Of a stretch of 40,008 nucleotides of DNA, positions 39,931 through 40,008 are shown piece by piece; the first letter of the stretch is position 1; each line of letters starts with the position of its first letter. The notes beneath the pieces are model-generated. The model saw only the letters and a program-made list of their open reading frames with translations, made no database searches and was not told where the DNA came from. Origin of the DNA: Methanothrix sp. (lineage in GTDB: Archaea > Halobacteriota > Methanosarcinia > Methanotrichales > Methanotrichaceae); assembly GCA_026394555.1 (NCBI GenBank), contig JAPKXZ010000002.1, forward strand, positions 1 through 40,008, given 5' to 3'. A program made the position numbers and the translations under genes.

Positions 39931-40008
39931 AGGTTCTTGGCAGCATTTTGATCATCCGAAGGATTTATAATAAGCCCTGCATCCTAGCTTGAGATATTGC
40001 AGAAATCA
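39931..40008. other. Right edge without recognisable gene
   Basis: Only a few short open frames remain; one minus-strand frame reads NLTANYDSPGLLLLFYIN, possibly the same surface-protein remnant in a different frame. Confidence 0.3.

Noticed and set aside
1-40008. CRISPR array, tRNA or rRNA genes
   Set aside because: No regularly spaced repeats were found. The few GGTTCAAAT strings (22.77 kb, 27.46 kb) lie inside protein genes and lack tRNA arms.

Overview
The window looks like a chromosome segment of a methanogenic archaeon, most likely Methanosarcinales and possibly Methanothrix (Methanosaeta)-like. The evidence is archaeal TATA boxes about 25 bases before probable transcript starts, GGAGGT-type ribosome sites, archaeal families (HerA-type ATPase, DUF1699, LabA/NYN protein, a broken beta-RFAP synthase end, archaeal LeuA, PyrD/PyrK) and many small secreted proteins with archaeal-style signal peptides. 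The genus is inference.

Layout. 1-1.2 kb: a transposase end, a secreted protein and a methylase scrap. 1.3-9.9 kb: ordinary genes (DJ-1/PfpI protein, CxxCxxCC protein, secreted S9 peptidase, YgjP-type metallopeptidase, papain-like protease with three C-terminal repeats, TPR protein, leuA). 10-18.1 kb: TatD nuclease, NYN protein, rhomboid protease, HerA-like ATPase, the overlapping pyrD-pyrK pair and an FAA-hydrolase-family enzyme. 18.1-24.2 kb is the accessory core: an acylphosphatase/coiled-coil fusion and two further copies, a chimeric duplicate of the FAA hydrolase gene, an inverted-repeat-bounded islet with an antitoxin-like ORF, an A+T-rich coiled-coil gene, and an AbrB/PIN toxin-antitoxin pair whose toxin gene is split by a TnpB element. 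24.2-28.7 kb: cupin, secreted PepD-like peptidase between two direct repeats, DUF1699 and RDD proteins. 28.7-29.7 kb: two derivatives of the TnpB element around rubrerythrin. 30-34.3 kb: redox genes (NfnA-like flavoprotein subunit, two overlapping ferredoxins, a frameshifted ferredoxin-domain protein) with two secreted proteins between them. 34.3-39.6 kb: AI-2E-type permease, AAA ATPase, PhnP-like metallohydrolase, HicB-HicA and a secreted transglutaminase-like protein.

Functionally coherent groups are pyrimidine synthesis (PyrD plus PyrK), the 30-34 kb electron-transfer genes, two toxin-antitoxin modules (one broken, one intact), and a set of exported peptidases. The strongest new observation is the TnpB family: one internally deleted copy sits inside vapC and both vapC halves can be read, its right end carries a perfect 71-bp tandem duplication, one copy is reduced to about 150 bp, and one is a solo left end in front of a small gene.
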